Assembly (NCBI RefSeq): GCF_000237925.1
Contig: NW_017386038.1
Coordinates: forward strand, 1-64,000
Direction: 5' to 3'
DNA: 64,000 nt
From: Schistosoma mansoni
Taxonomy: Eukaryota > Platyhelminthes > Trematoda > Strigeidida > Schistosomatidae
Part shown: piece after piece, positions 42,101 to 51,613 of the stretch
How the letters are laid out: each line of letters begins with the position of its first letter
Numbering within the stretch: position 1 is the stretch's first letter
Notes under the pieces: generated by a model
Seen by the model: the letters and a program-made list of their open reading frames with translations, nothing else
The model's database searches: none
What the model was told of the DNA's origin: nothing
Program-made: the position numbers and the translations under genes

Positions 42101-43370
42101 GGAGGTGTGTGTATGTGTATTCTTAACTTTCAGTTCTAATGGGTTTTTCTTCTCGTGGCTTTTCTACATTCAGTAAAGCGCAGTCAAATACGTGCTCGAA
42201 CTAGAGCATGATTCGAGTCTAAATATGTGCTCCAGAATGAGTGATAGTCTTTTATCGAGCCCCTTTAACGATGCTTGATGGCAGTGTGTTCTGTTTGACT
42301 CAGTATCTTTAATAAACCCTGCCTTAAATGAGCTCTCAATGGGATACAAAATCTTGTTTTTCAGGCATTTAGAGGCTAAAGTTGTCGTAGCATACATAAA
42401 GCCTCCGGCAACAGCTGCAGTGCATTATGCTCTCATAGTTTGTAACACCTGGATCTCATCAACTGCGTGACAGTGGCGTATTATGTGATTGGTGTGCATA
42501 AGTTGAAGTCTCTCAATTCAAACACAAATCTTATGAAATCAAATAAATGTATTTAAACCAGCATGGAATCCAACCCTGTCAACACTACAATGTATTATCC
42601 ATCATACTTCACATTATCTGTAAAGTAGAATGCCAAGAATCTAAACACATTTGTTAAAGTGACTGAACTATAAATCAACACTTTTGGTCAGCAGTTAGTG
42701 GGATGGGAAATCAGTCAGTCTGTACCTAGTACCTCTAACAGCACTGGGATGGGAAATCTCCTACTCTAGATTTTCATTTTTCCTGTTACACAGTCAGAAT
42801 AATTACTTTGTTTAACCAATCACTAAACCATTATTACTTTAAACTTAAAACGTATATAGAAGAGTGATGTTTTTCCTAGATATGAATTCTTTGCAGCCAC
42901 AGAGCATGAAATCTCTTTTACTATCCTACGACTCGGTAAGATATAAAGTTATCGGGTTGCTAAACCATCGAACGGCTACCTTCTTTATAACAATACGATC
43001 ACTAGAGTACACCTCGGGAAAATAAATAGATCATTTGTAGAGTGAGATAAAGATAGTCAACTGTAAGGCCCGAGGAAGAAATTCTGATGAAATCATATTG
43101 AGATGTGATGCCAATTAGATGTATTCTCAAATAACCAACATCTGAAGCAATCCTTCACAAAATTCATTGGTTTCCAAATTCCCAGTACAGAAGTTCGGAG
43201 TTTTAGAGATTAATGAGGCAACACTATAAAATCGACCGATGCAAAGAACTCCGCTAATGACAGGCCTCAGATAATCTGTACATGAACTCAGTGGTAAGTG
43301 AAATCATCGATAGTAGACCCAAGATACCCTTTAATCGTAAATGCAGCAGGTGTCAGTCATACATACGTTT
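42101..43370. other. No gene seen
   Basis: About 1.3 kb. A minus frame at 42170-42397 has no recognised motif. Two short near-identical pieces (GGGATGGGAAATC at 42701 and 42748) are a local duplication. Nothing else supported. Confidence 0.35.
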
Positions 43371-43371
43371 C

Positions 43372-43560
43372 TGGCGAGACTATATTTTATAGACAAGTCA
43401 ATCAGATTTAAGATAACAGGTATTAGGTTTTGGCGCGAAATTCATCCATTCATTTACTAAGTAGTATTTTGGCATTATAGATGATGTCAGTTCGTGATAA
43501 AAACCCTAAATCTAACTCTTAACCCGAATGTACAGCCGTAAATCCTAATCCTGAGCCATG
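43372..43560. repeat. MITE-like element, 3'-truncated
   Basis: Nearly identical to 38045-38210 (GGTATTAGGTTTTGGCG, CATTCATTTACTAAGTAGTA) and broken at CCTAATCCTGA, where an RTE tail follows. Confidence 0.65.
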
Positions 43561-43875
43561 TTGGTAGATGAAGAGAACTTGGTTGGGGTCCGCGTGACTA
43601 CCGTAACTAATAGTTGGAGAATCTTGATGACATAACTCAGAACCGATCACCATGGCGTAGGTGTGTACACTCTTTATCTTCCCTTAAACTATGAGATTAA
43701 AATTGATTTATATCTTTCTTTTTATGAACTACTTCTTTCTTCCTGTATCATATTCTTATATGCAATCTTTCTATGAATTTGGTATTCATGTTTTTGTGCT
43801 AATGACGTATGGCAACTTGAACCGATGCATATATGTGACTTGTCCTACATTGTAGTTGACTGACTGGTGTAGTGG
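43555..43875 (+). mobile_element. SR2-like RTE LINE 3' fragment
   Basis: Starts GAGCCATGTTGGTAGATGAA and ends TTGTAGTTGACTGACTGG. Same 3' UTR as 38690-38990. Confidence 0.7.
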
Positions 43876-44129
43876 TTAAGAGAATTCATTCTTAACTAGT
43901 AAATTGCAAGTTTAAAGTGTATTGTAAAAATGAAATGACATTTTTCCAGTACAACTGTGGTGTGTGCTACTAATATCAACAAATATGAGTAGTATATTAT
44001 CATCAATCGAAAGTGAAATGCCTGGAGGAAGAAGGTTAAGAAGATTAAAGAAAAGAGAATGATTGGGGAAATAAATTAAATCCCAATCAAATCAAAACAC
44101 ATATAGAATATTTTAATAGTTCAGATCAT

Positions 44130-44275
44130 GAGTCAATTGAAGCTAGACCATCATGGAAAGCACTGGACGGATGTTTCGTCCTATTGTAGGACTCCTCAAC
44201 AGTGAACATCCACGATCCCACCTCGAGAGATTCGAACCCAGGACCTTCAACTGACTCATGACATTAATTATTAAA
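44130..44275 (-). mobile_element. tRNA-headed SINE, family 2
   Basis: Minus copy: AATTGAAGCTAGACCATCAT at its 3' end, a hammerhead-like segment at 44168-44206 in which the first core base is changed (TTGAGGA), then GATTCGAACCCAGGACC (box B reversed). Ribozyme presumably dead. Confidence 0.7.
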
Positions 44276-44419
44276 ATTACTATAATATCCACAAAAACAT
44301 CTGCCATTTAAAATATTTGAAAGTACATACAGAATAATGGATTATTTAGAAAAATAGACTGTCTATGTAATTTCATTTCTTTGAATAAGAATCAACTCTT
44401 AATCAAACTCATTTAGCAT

Positions 44420-44554
44420 TGATCAGATGGGGTTTTGTGGAGAATTTAGTATTTTCACTGTTGAAATCATGAATCAATTGAAGCTAGACCACCATCGAAA
44501 ACCTGGAAGCACTGGACGGCCGTTTCGTCCTATTATGGGACTCCTCAGCAGTGC
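44420..44554 (-). mobile_element. SINE family 2, truncated at the ribozyme
   Basis: Minus copy with 3' tail (GATGGGGTTTTGTGGAGAAT, GTTGAAATCATGAATC) and an intact hammerhead; its tRNA head is missing and replaced at 44555 by the start of an inverted partial copy. Confidence 0.75.
44509..44554 (-). ncRNA. Hammerhead ribozyme, family 2, canonical
   Basis: Minus strand in order: GCACTG (stem I 5'), CTGAGGA, GTCC-CATAATA-GGAC (stem II), GAAA, CGG/CCG (stem III), UC cleavage site, CAGTGC (stem I 3'). Every conserved core base of a hammerhead is present and all three stems pair without mismatch. Stem I is closed directly, without the outer bulge of the Sm-alpha ribozyme. Confidence 0.85.
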
Positions 44555-44570
44555 GCACTGCTGAGGAGTC
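44539..44570. repeat. Perfect 32-bp palindrome across two ribozyme halves
   Basis: 16-nt arms GACTCCTCAGCAGTGC and GCACTGCTGAGGAGTC without spacer, produced where two inverted SINE copies meet inside the stem I/core region of the hammerhead. Confidence 0.9.
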
Positions 44571-44597
44571 TCACTTAGTATTGTTTGTTTGAATCTT

Positions 44598-44712
44598 CCC
44601 ATTGATATTTAGGACTGCAACTGGTCAGTCTCTTATTGGCAGGTACATTCAGCTGACGAGTCCCAAATAGGAAGAAACGCACGTCCTGGATTCCACTGCT
44701 AGCCACTATCCA
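44598..44712 (+). mobile_element. Sm-alpha-like SINE fragment
   Basis: CCCATTGATATTTAGGACTG, then the hammerhead region and CTAGCCACTATCCATCTTTG, as in the copy at 36870-37050. The tRNA head is absent. Confidence 0.75.
44639..44699 (+). ncRNA. Hammerhead ribozyme, Sm-alpha type, degraded
   Basis: Core CTGACGA at 44653-44659 and GAAA at 44674-44677 are kept, cleavage UC at 44684-44685. Stem II 3' strand is GGAA instead of GGAC and stem III is CGC/ACG, so both short stems lose a pair. Stem I is good (ATTCAG/CTGGAT). Confidence 0.75.
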
Positions 44713-45129
44713 TCTTTGCTTCTTAATCAAACTGTCTACTATTGAAACTAACGAGAATACTTCTAAAAGATTTTAATGCTTTGTCAATATATTTTACATG
44801 AACTAAAATCTATTCATCGATTGATAATGGCAATAAATGCAAACTTAGCTGATTATGATAAACAAATCGCATTTTAGTGACTTATTCCTTCTGTTTACAT
44901 AAGAACCGTTACTCACTAAGAGGTGACTACATAGTGATTACAACAACTTGATTTATATAATCAGATACTAGTTATACTAACCCTGAATCACGAAGCTGAG
45001 CACATATTATGTTGGATGAATCTAAACAACACGTGGTAGTATGCATATCCTGGTCTGGTGCCAAATGGTGAGGGACGTGAAAGGAGGCAAACAATAGAGT
45101 TTCTAGTGTTTTCACCTAAGCAACAGGTT

Positions 45130-45260
45130 GTACTTGAGTGTAAAAAGCGTGTATATGAGGGACACAACATTTTATTTACATATACATTGGGACAAGGGGG
45201 CACCAAATACATATGAGCCACACAATAACTATGAGGTTGTGAAGACATAGAGAGTGTAAA
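45130..45260 (-). mobile_element. R500 retroposon, 3' end only
   Basis: TTTTATTTACATATACATTGGGACA, then GGGGGCACCAAATACATATG, the tail portion in antisense; breaks off after the ACACAATAACTATGAGG region. Confidence 0.55.
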
Positions 45261-45404
45261 ATGCGCATAACATAAACGGAACAAAAATGAACAGGAATCA
45301 GTGTATACGAGTGAAATAATAATGGGAGAAACAGTTCAGCTAGCAAAATTATAACGAGAAAGAATTCTTTCAGTTAAAGAAGTTAGACTGACTTTTATGA
45401 AAAA

Positions 45405-47585
45405 AGTTACAGTAGGATCACCACTGGCTTCTGTTCTGAGCGACGTGTGATAGCTTCTAAAAACACTGTTGTATGATCACTAGAACCCCAACCAAGGATT
45501 CCTGAAGGACCAACAGAAGCCAGTTCTGCTCAGCTTTCTTTCATATCAAGACAGCACTCCATATACTGACCATCTCTCCTCTTTTACCAACTAGTCCCAG
45601 AGTCGGCAAATAATGCACGACGTGGAATTCTCTGGGACGACATTCGTAGAACATGTCCAAGCCACCGAAGTTGATGTTTCAAGATAATGACACCAATTGA
45701 ATTATCGTCACTGTGACTGAACATACGATGCCGAGCCTCTGCATTACTAACATGGTGTTGCCACTGGATGTCAACAATCCTTCGGAGACAACGATGATCA
45801 AACACAGAGAGTCGTCTAACATCCTCAACTCGGAGAGGCCAGGTTTCACAAGCATTGAGCAAAACTGCTCTCACCTACGCGTTGTAGATCGGACCTTTTA
45901 CATTCAAACTAACATCACGAAGGCGCCAAAGATGGCCCAGATTGGCATAAGCCGCTCTGGCTTTCACTATATTTGGATCGATCTCATCGCTCACGCCACC
46001 AACAGCATTCCTGCAGCTACCTAGATACACGAACTTCTCGACTACTTCAATCTGCTCACCACCCAGGTTGAGTACAGGATTAGAATCCTGCCGGTCTTGT
46101 ACGAGTACTTTGCACTTCAAAGCACATACTGTGCCTATGGACACTGATTAAGTGCGGACTGCAAGGCATGGGCATTATCGCGCAGTAAGAAAATATTATT
46201 CCCAGTCGAAGTTTTTCTCCAGGTAACATATTCACACCATTATTACCTACATTCTTTAGAGCTGTTTCCAGAACGTTATCGATCGCAAAGTTGAAGAGGA
46301 ATGATCGGATTCGGTAACCCTACCTAACCCCACTGCTAGAGGTGTTTGTATATAGGGCTTTCAAGATGTTAATGAACTTCTCAAGCATACCCTTCTTCAA
46401 CAGAAAATCCCAGAGAACAGTCCTGTCCAACGAATCAAAGGTGGCCCTAATGTTGAGAAACAATACGATTGTTGACCTGAGATAAGTACGACGGTGTTCT
46501 AACATTTGGCGGAGGGTGAAGATATGATCAATACATCTTCGACCAGAACTAAATCCAGCCTGCTCCTCGCGAGTCAATCTTTCACGGGCTTTGAACAGTC
46601 TACGAAGTATGACAGAAGAAAATAGTTTAGACGCTATTGGAAGTAGACATATCCCCCGATAGTTGTTACAGAAACGACGGGAACCCTTTTTAAGATATGA
46701 ACAACTGTCGACTCGTTCCATAATGTTGAAACACTCTCCAGCTCCCAAACCTTCTAAAAAACATAGTCACTTCTTTAACCAGAAAGTCACCATCATATTT
46801 AAAAGGAGCCGGAGGTAGATCGCCTGGACCCGATGATCAAGAGTTAGAGCTCCTTGCAGACTTCCGCCTCATTTGGTGGAGCAGTCGTCACCGTCCATGG
46901 AGGGCAGTACAGTCTGATTGATGTTGCTGGAGCAGCAGGCCAGTTGAACTACCCTTCAAAGAACTCTGCTCATCGTCCAAGACGTCGATGGATGTTAGTG
47001 ATTGGCATCCCGTCATCCTCACAGAATGTTTTGCTCACGCCAGACTTCTTACTGCCAGTGGCTTTGATGAGTTGAAAGAACTTCCGGCAGTTACATCTGC
47101 GACCAACAAGTCCCCATCGGCCATCTAAGAGATTCTCTTCTGTGCCTAGACGCCCGAACTGAGCATTTAAGTCTCCGGAGAGTACTACAATATCTGTCGA
47201 ACGCACTTTCTGTGGAAGGAAAGTTAACTTGTGGAAAAACTAATCCTTGATCATATACGGACTGCAGTTTGTTGGAGCGTAGGTGAAGACATTGTCCCTG
47301 ATACCGATTTCTTCTTACTTTGATGGAACTTTCTAATCTAACAGAACATAAACAACGGTCAATAGGGATTTAATCAATCAGTGCTGTCTCAGCTCTAGCA
47401 CGTCGTCCAACACCAATGCCAGCGAAACCAGACAAAGATGCCACAGGGTTCCCGAATAAACGCACGTGAAACAATTCTTTCGAAGAGACAGATAGAGAAT
47501 GAATTTGTAGTACCGCACATAAACGTGTACTTGACGAGTGAACTACATTAAGTTTTCGCTGATTGGTCACGGTATCCATATTTTA
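45405..47585 (-). mobile_element. RTE LINE, long but defective copy
   Basis: Minus strand, near full length: endonuclease start (47579-47370, NPVASLSGFAGIGVGRRARA), EN motif SGDLNAQFGRLGTEENLL at 47190-47140, RT fingers CNNYRGICLLPIASKLFSSV and EEQAGFSSGRRCIDHIFTLR at 46680-46510, motif A with LFLNIRATFDSLDR (the first catalytic Asp is replaced by Asn), LGGEQIEVVEKFVYLGSC at 46070-46020 and ETWPLRVEDVRRLSVFDHRC at 45845-45780. Multiple frame breaks. A subfamily different from the SR2-like tails elsewhere here. Confidence 0.8.
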
Positions 47586-48043
47586 CACCAGTTTTACGGC
47601 AAAATTATGAGACATTAAAAGGTAATTTCTGTCTGTTATCTAAATAAAATCGTCTACAAAGACAAATGTTTTTGACTGGGAAAAATTTGGTAGCTGAAAA
47701 ACTTACCACTCACCTTCAATGGCTTTAAATACGATATGATAACGCTATACGAATACTAAAGAAATAGTGCTTCAATTCATCAGAACACGACCTCCATTCA
47801 CCGGGTCCAACGTTCTGAGTTAGATACCTTTATTTCGCATTTTATCGATTTGCTGATATCCAGAATCGCTACATAAAAAGTATAACCTTAAAGCTGATTG
47901 CACATATTAGTAATCAGTTAATCATCTAATACGTTGGCAAAAGCCTCAAAAACATTTTACCATCAAATTGTTTTAGGAAAGATTTCCACAGCAGAGGGTA
48001 AATGGAATAGATTTCACACCATTTAAAAATGTTATTCCTCCTT
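47586..48043. other. No gene seen
   Basis: AT-rich stretch left of the LTR element. Ends with CCAAAGCTTTATG (48045-48056 region), which is the left target duplication of the R500 copy that the LTR element entered. Confidence 0.4.
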
Positions 48044-48060
48044 CCAAAGCTTTATGCCCC

Positions 48061-48479
48061 TGTTAGGATATTCACAAGAATATCCCAAAAATTATCTCGA
48101 ATGTAAAATGGTATGTTTTCAGACTCTTCACATAATTCGCATGTTATTTCCTATTGGCCATTATTTACAGTGTCCTAACTATGACTTTCATGTGTCGTTT
48201 CCCTATTGGTCAATTTTGAGTCGTCCTAATTATAACCTTCACGTGTCCTTCCTTTCCATTGGTTACTGTTAATAGTCATCGTAACTGTATAAATATGCCT
48301 TGTCTGTAAACCATTTTTGTTCTGCTGCTGACCCCATAAACAATTCTCATTTAACGGCTGTGTTCTGATTTATTGGAGTTGGGGAACAGTATTGGGGTCG
48401 AACTAGGATATCTGAATTTGGTCAATCGGTAGAATTTCGCGTAGTCCTATCGCAATACGCTATATTTCGCATTATAACA
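48061..48479 (+). repeat. Left LTR (family A)
   Basis: 419 bp, TGTTAGGATATTCAC to CGCATTATAACA. Contains CTGTATAAATATGCC, a TATA-like box near 48285, and CCCATAAACAATTC downstream. Confidence 0.95.
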
Positions 48480-48500
48480 ATTTGGCGACGGAGATTTTGC
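48480..48500 (+). promoter_or_regulatory. Probable primer-binding site
   Basis: The sequence ATTTGGCGACGGAG directly follows the left LTR, where the tRNA primer anneals. The tRNA species cannot be named from reading alone. Confidence 0.5.
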
Positions 48501-48520
48501 AAACAAGTTGCTGACTAGCT

Positions 48521-50404
48521 ATGGATCCAGTTAAATTAGAAGAATTGTTCAAGCAACAGCTGAAGCTGATGGAGATGCTTACTCAGACGCAGATCTCTTC
48601 CCGAGTCCCATGTACACCAACAATCCCTCAATCAGTCGACGGTATTACCAGTAGTATTTCAGAGTTTCTTTATGATCCTGATGCCAATATTACATTTGAT
48701 ACCTGGTTCAGACGTTATGAAGATCTTTTTAAAGTCGACCTTGCTGACAGAGATGATTCGTGGAAGGTGCGTCTTCTCCTTCGAAAACTTGGTCCATCAG
48801 AGCTTGATAAGTATTGCAACTACATTCTACCGCAGAACCCACGAGACCGTTCCTTCGATGCCACTGTTCAAACTCTCAGTCAACTTTTTGGTGACCATCA
48901 TTCACTTTTCAATACGCGTTATCGCTGTTTAAAACTGGTCATGAACGAGTCCGATGACTTCTTAACCCATGTTGGCATTGTCAACCGTGAGTGCGAACGG
49001 TTCAAGCTCAAATCCCTTACCGACGACCAATTCAAATCCCTCGTATTCATATGTAGTCTTCAGTCACCCAAATTCTCCGACATCAGAACTCGATTGCTGA
49101 ACCGCCTTGAACAAGACCCTACGCTGACACTTAATGCAATCGCCGACGAGTATCAACGCATTGTCAACCTGCAGCGTGACACCACTTTGGTCCAATCTGG
49201 GGGCCAGGGTGGTTGCGAAGTTCACGCTGTCCAACGTCAGAACAAATCTCCGAGATCAACAACCTGTGGTCCTACGAAAGCCAGTGCTCCTTCTTTCTCT
49301 AATCACTCCAGACCGGTTCACAAGAAGCCCCCCTCTCCATGTTGGCACTGTGGAGCCTGGCATTATGTGAAAGTTTGTCCATTCAAACAGCAGGTGTGCG
49401 ATCGCTGTCATAAAGTTGGTCACAAAAGCGGTTTTTGTCAATCCCATCGACCCAATAGTCGTCGAAATGCACAGACGCAACGTCGTCATACTAAAAAGCA
49501 GCTTCCCTCATCAGGAAGTTTAGCAGCAGTCTTCCACACCCATGCCGCCACGCGACGCAAATTTCTAACCCTCTCAATCAATGGTCAGCCAGTTCGATTG
49601 CAGTTGGACGCTGCATCAGATATCACTATTCTGTCAAAAGAAACTTGGCGAACCTTGGGTCAACCTCCCATCAAACCATCTTCGCAGACAGCCGTTAGTG
49701 CATGTGGTGGTCATCTCCGCCTTCATGGTGAACTTAACTGCTGTATTTCGTTCAGAGGTACAACCTTCAATGGTACGTGCTACATCACCAAATCCCCTCT
49801 CAATCTTCTGGGTTTAGATTGGTTCGAAGAACTTGGTCTTGCCAATCTACCTATCAGCACTATCTGTAATCAAGTAAAAACTCCTGCTACTACACAACAG
49901 CATGCTGCAGACCTCCAAAATCGATTCATCGAACTCCTCCAGCCTGGTTGGGGGCTACGAACAGTCCATAGTGCGATGGCACCCAGGCGAGTAGCCCAAC
50001 AGAGTCCTCACATGAAGAATACCCGAATTCCTTACGAAGTTGACGCAAAAGTGTATGTGCGGGACTATAGACATGGGTATGATAGATGGATAGAGGGTGA
50101 AGTCGCAAAGAGACAGGGGAAGGTCATGTATGAGGTCAGAGTAAACCAAGAAATCTGGACCAGGCATCATAATCAACTACGGCCAAGAGATGCCAAGGAA
50201 AAAGTTGGAATTATTAACCGAGTTCCCCTCGACTTACTGCTAGATACTTTTCAACTTCCGCCGATACCTACAACGGAGGCAACTCAGTCATCTAACCAAG
50301 CAGAACATTCTTCAGGTTCTTCGTCGTTACCTCGAAGGAGGTCAAAGCGCAAACGAAGAAAACCAAAGAACTGTCAGGTAAACCCACGATTGCGTCGCTA
50401 TTAA
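48521..50404 (+). CDS. Gag-protease-integrase-tail fusion polyprotein
   Basis: 627 codons, no stop or frameshift. Residues 1 to about 235: Gag capsid-like region (FDTWFRRYEDLF, WKVRLLLRKLG, FKSLVFICSLQSPKFSDIR). Residues 274-306: two zinc knuckles, CWHCGAWHYVKVC (CX2CX3HX4C) and CDRCHKVGHKSGFC (CX2CX4HX4C). Residues about 340-450: aspartic protease, with LQLDAASDITILSKETW around Asp363 and NLLGLDWFEELGL. The related elements I know of have DTAS; here the second position is Ala. A linker FIELLQPGWG follows that normally leads into RT, but the frame goes straight to LRTVHSAMAPRR, the end of the integrase, and its GPY/F-like module (VYVRDYRHGYDRW, GEVAKRQGKVMYEV, RHHNQLRPR). A lysine/arginine-rich tail closes the protein. 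The deletion joint is near 49955 and keeps the frame. The product could form particles and bind RNA but needs RT and integrase from a relative. Confidence 0.92.
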   Translation: MDPVKLEELFKQQLKLMEMLTQTQISSRVPCTPTIPQSVDGITSSISEFLYDPDANITFDTWFRRYEDLFKVDLADRDDSWKVRLLLRKLGPSELDKYCNYILPQNPRDRSFDATVQTLSQLFGDHHSLFNTRYRCLKLVMNESDDFLTHVGIVNRECERFKLKSLTDDQFKSLVFICSLQSPKFSDIRTRLLNRLEQDPTLTLNAIADEYQRIVNLQRDTTLVQSGGQGGCEVHAVQRQNKSPRSTTCGPTKASAPSFSNHSRPVHKKPPSPCWHCGAWHYVKVCPFKQQVCDRCHKVGHKSGFCQSHRPNSRRNAQTQRRHTKKQLPSSGSLAAVFHTHAATRRKFLTLSINGQPVRLQLDAASDITILSKETWRTLGQPPIKPSSQTAVSACGGHLRLHGELNCCISFRGTTFNGTCYITKSPLNLLGLDWFEELGLANLPISTICNQVKTPATTQQHAADLQNRFIELLQPGWGLRTVHSAMAPRRVAQQSPHMKNTRIPYEVDAKVYVRDYRHGYDRWIEGEVAKRQGKVMYEVRVNQEIWTRHHNQLRPRDAKEKVGIINRVPLDLLLDTFQLPPIPTTEATQSSNQAEHSSGSSSLPRRRSKRKRRKPKNCQVNPRLRRY

Positions 50405-50412
50405 TTTTTTCC

Positions 50413-50421
50413 AAGGGGAGG
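50413..50421 (+). promoter_or_regulatory. Polypurine tract
   Basis: AAGGGGAGG immediately precedes the right LTR; the usual primer for plus-strand synthesis. Confidence 0.8.
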
Positions 50422-50840
50422 TGTTAGGATATTCACAAGAATATCCCAAAAATTATCTCGAATGTAAAATGGTATGTTTTCAGACTCTTCACATAATTCG
50501 CATGTTATTTCCTATTGGCCATTATTTACAGTGTCCTAACTATGACTTTCATGTGTCGTTTCCCTATTGGTCAATTTTGAGTCGTCCTAATTATAACTTT
50601 CACGTGTCCTTCCTTTCCATTGGTTACTGTTAATAGTCATCGTAACTGTATAAATATGCCTTGTCTGTAAACCATTTTTGTTCTGCTGCTGACCCCATAA
50701 ACAATTCTCATTTAACGGCTGTGTTCTGATTTATTGGAGTTGGGGAACAGTATTGGGGTCGAACTAGGATATCTGAATTTGGTCAATCGGTAGAATTTCG
50801 CGTAGTCCTATCGCAATACGCTATATTTCGCATTATAACA
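50422..50840 (+). repeat. Right LTR (family A)
   Basis: 419 bp, one substitution relative to the left LTR. Confidence 0.95.
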
Positions 50841-51321
50841 GCCCCCAAATGCCCTGGTACGGCCGAGAGTGAGGAGATTCCGTTCTCCCTCTCCAAATGC
50901 TCTTATATGACCACGCGTATATAACCTCTGCCACGGAAGTCCTACTCACTGACTTCTCGTGGCATTACTGTTGTTTATGAAACTGAGAGGATGAAAAGCG
51001 AATACTCGGCGTTTTAATCAGGTTAGTGGACACGGAAAGTTCACCTAGGGGAGTTGGGAAACCCTGATTCCAAATCAATGGTGCACATGGACTCCAGGAT
51101 CCTGAAGGAACAAATGGCGTATGAAGCTATTGTTAGTCATCGGCTACCATGGGACTGCATCTCCTCACGATGCTCCACTGCCTTGTGAATCAGATCTTTA
51201 GGTCAAAGGCTACAGGTGTAGCCCACTAAGAAAACCACCTGCTTCCGTTTGGGCACCCAGGCAGTATCACAGACCTCACACAAATCAAATGAGATTTGTG
51301 TGGCGCATATGTATCTGGTGT
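50841..51321 (+). mobile_element. R500 retroposon with LTR element inserted at its 5' end
   Basis: Sense copy from GCCCCCAAATGCCCTGGTAC to GCGCATATGTATCTGGTGTC. CCAAAGCTTTATG at its right (51322-51336) repeats the sequence left of the LTR element, so the R500 copy was there first, with a 12-13-bp target duplication, and the LTR element then entered its first bases. The AAAT tail is missing. Confidence 0.85.
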
Positions 51322-51613
51322 CCCAAAGCTTTATGAATATGAGCCTTTTTGATGGTCACCCTTCTGCTCACTTTCTTATCAGTGTGAAACGAATAAACTC
51401 AAATTCCTTAATAAAAGTGTCACAGTCGGGGAGAAGATCATATAAACTCGTCATTATTATGAATTAACCAAAGAAAAAAACAACAGGGGACTGTATTTAT
51501 ACCAGTTTCAGGACAATATACAATTAACAAAGAACAGTTATTCATGTACAGTAAGAGCGTTAATAACAATAACAGTTATACAGAAAAAAAGAGGAATATA
51601 CACAATATTTTAC
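51322..51613. other. NCAPG 3' flank
   Basis: Sequence downstream of the NCAPG stop codon (minus sense), probably its 3' UTR. Nothing else seen. Confidence 0.4.

Larger units (their letters stand above)
48061..50840 (+). mobile_element. Young non-autonomous Gypsy-type LTR retrotransposon
   Basis: Two 419-bp LTRs (48061-48479 and 50422-50840) differ at one position (C at 48233 versus T in the right copy). The element has TG...CA ends, GCCCC target duplications on both sides (48056-48060 and 50841-50845), a probable primer-binding region after the left LTR (from 48480, TTTGGCGACGGAG), a polypurine tract AAGGGGAGG right before the right LTR, and one long ORF. Total 2780 bp, about half the size of an autonomous Gypsy element, because RT, RNase H and most of the integrase are absent. 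Confidence 0.95.
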
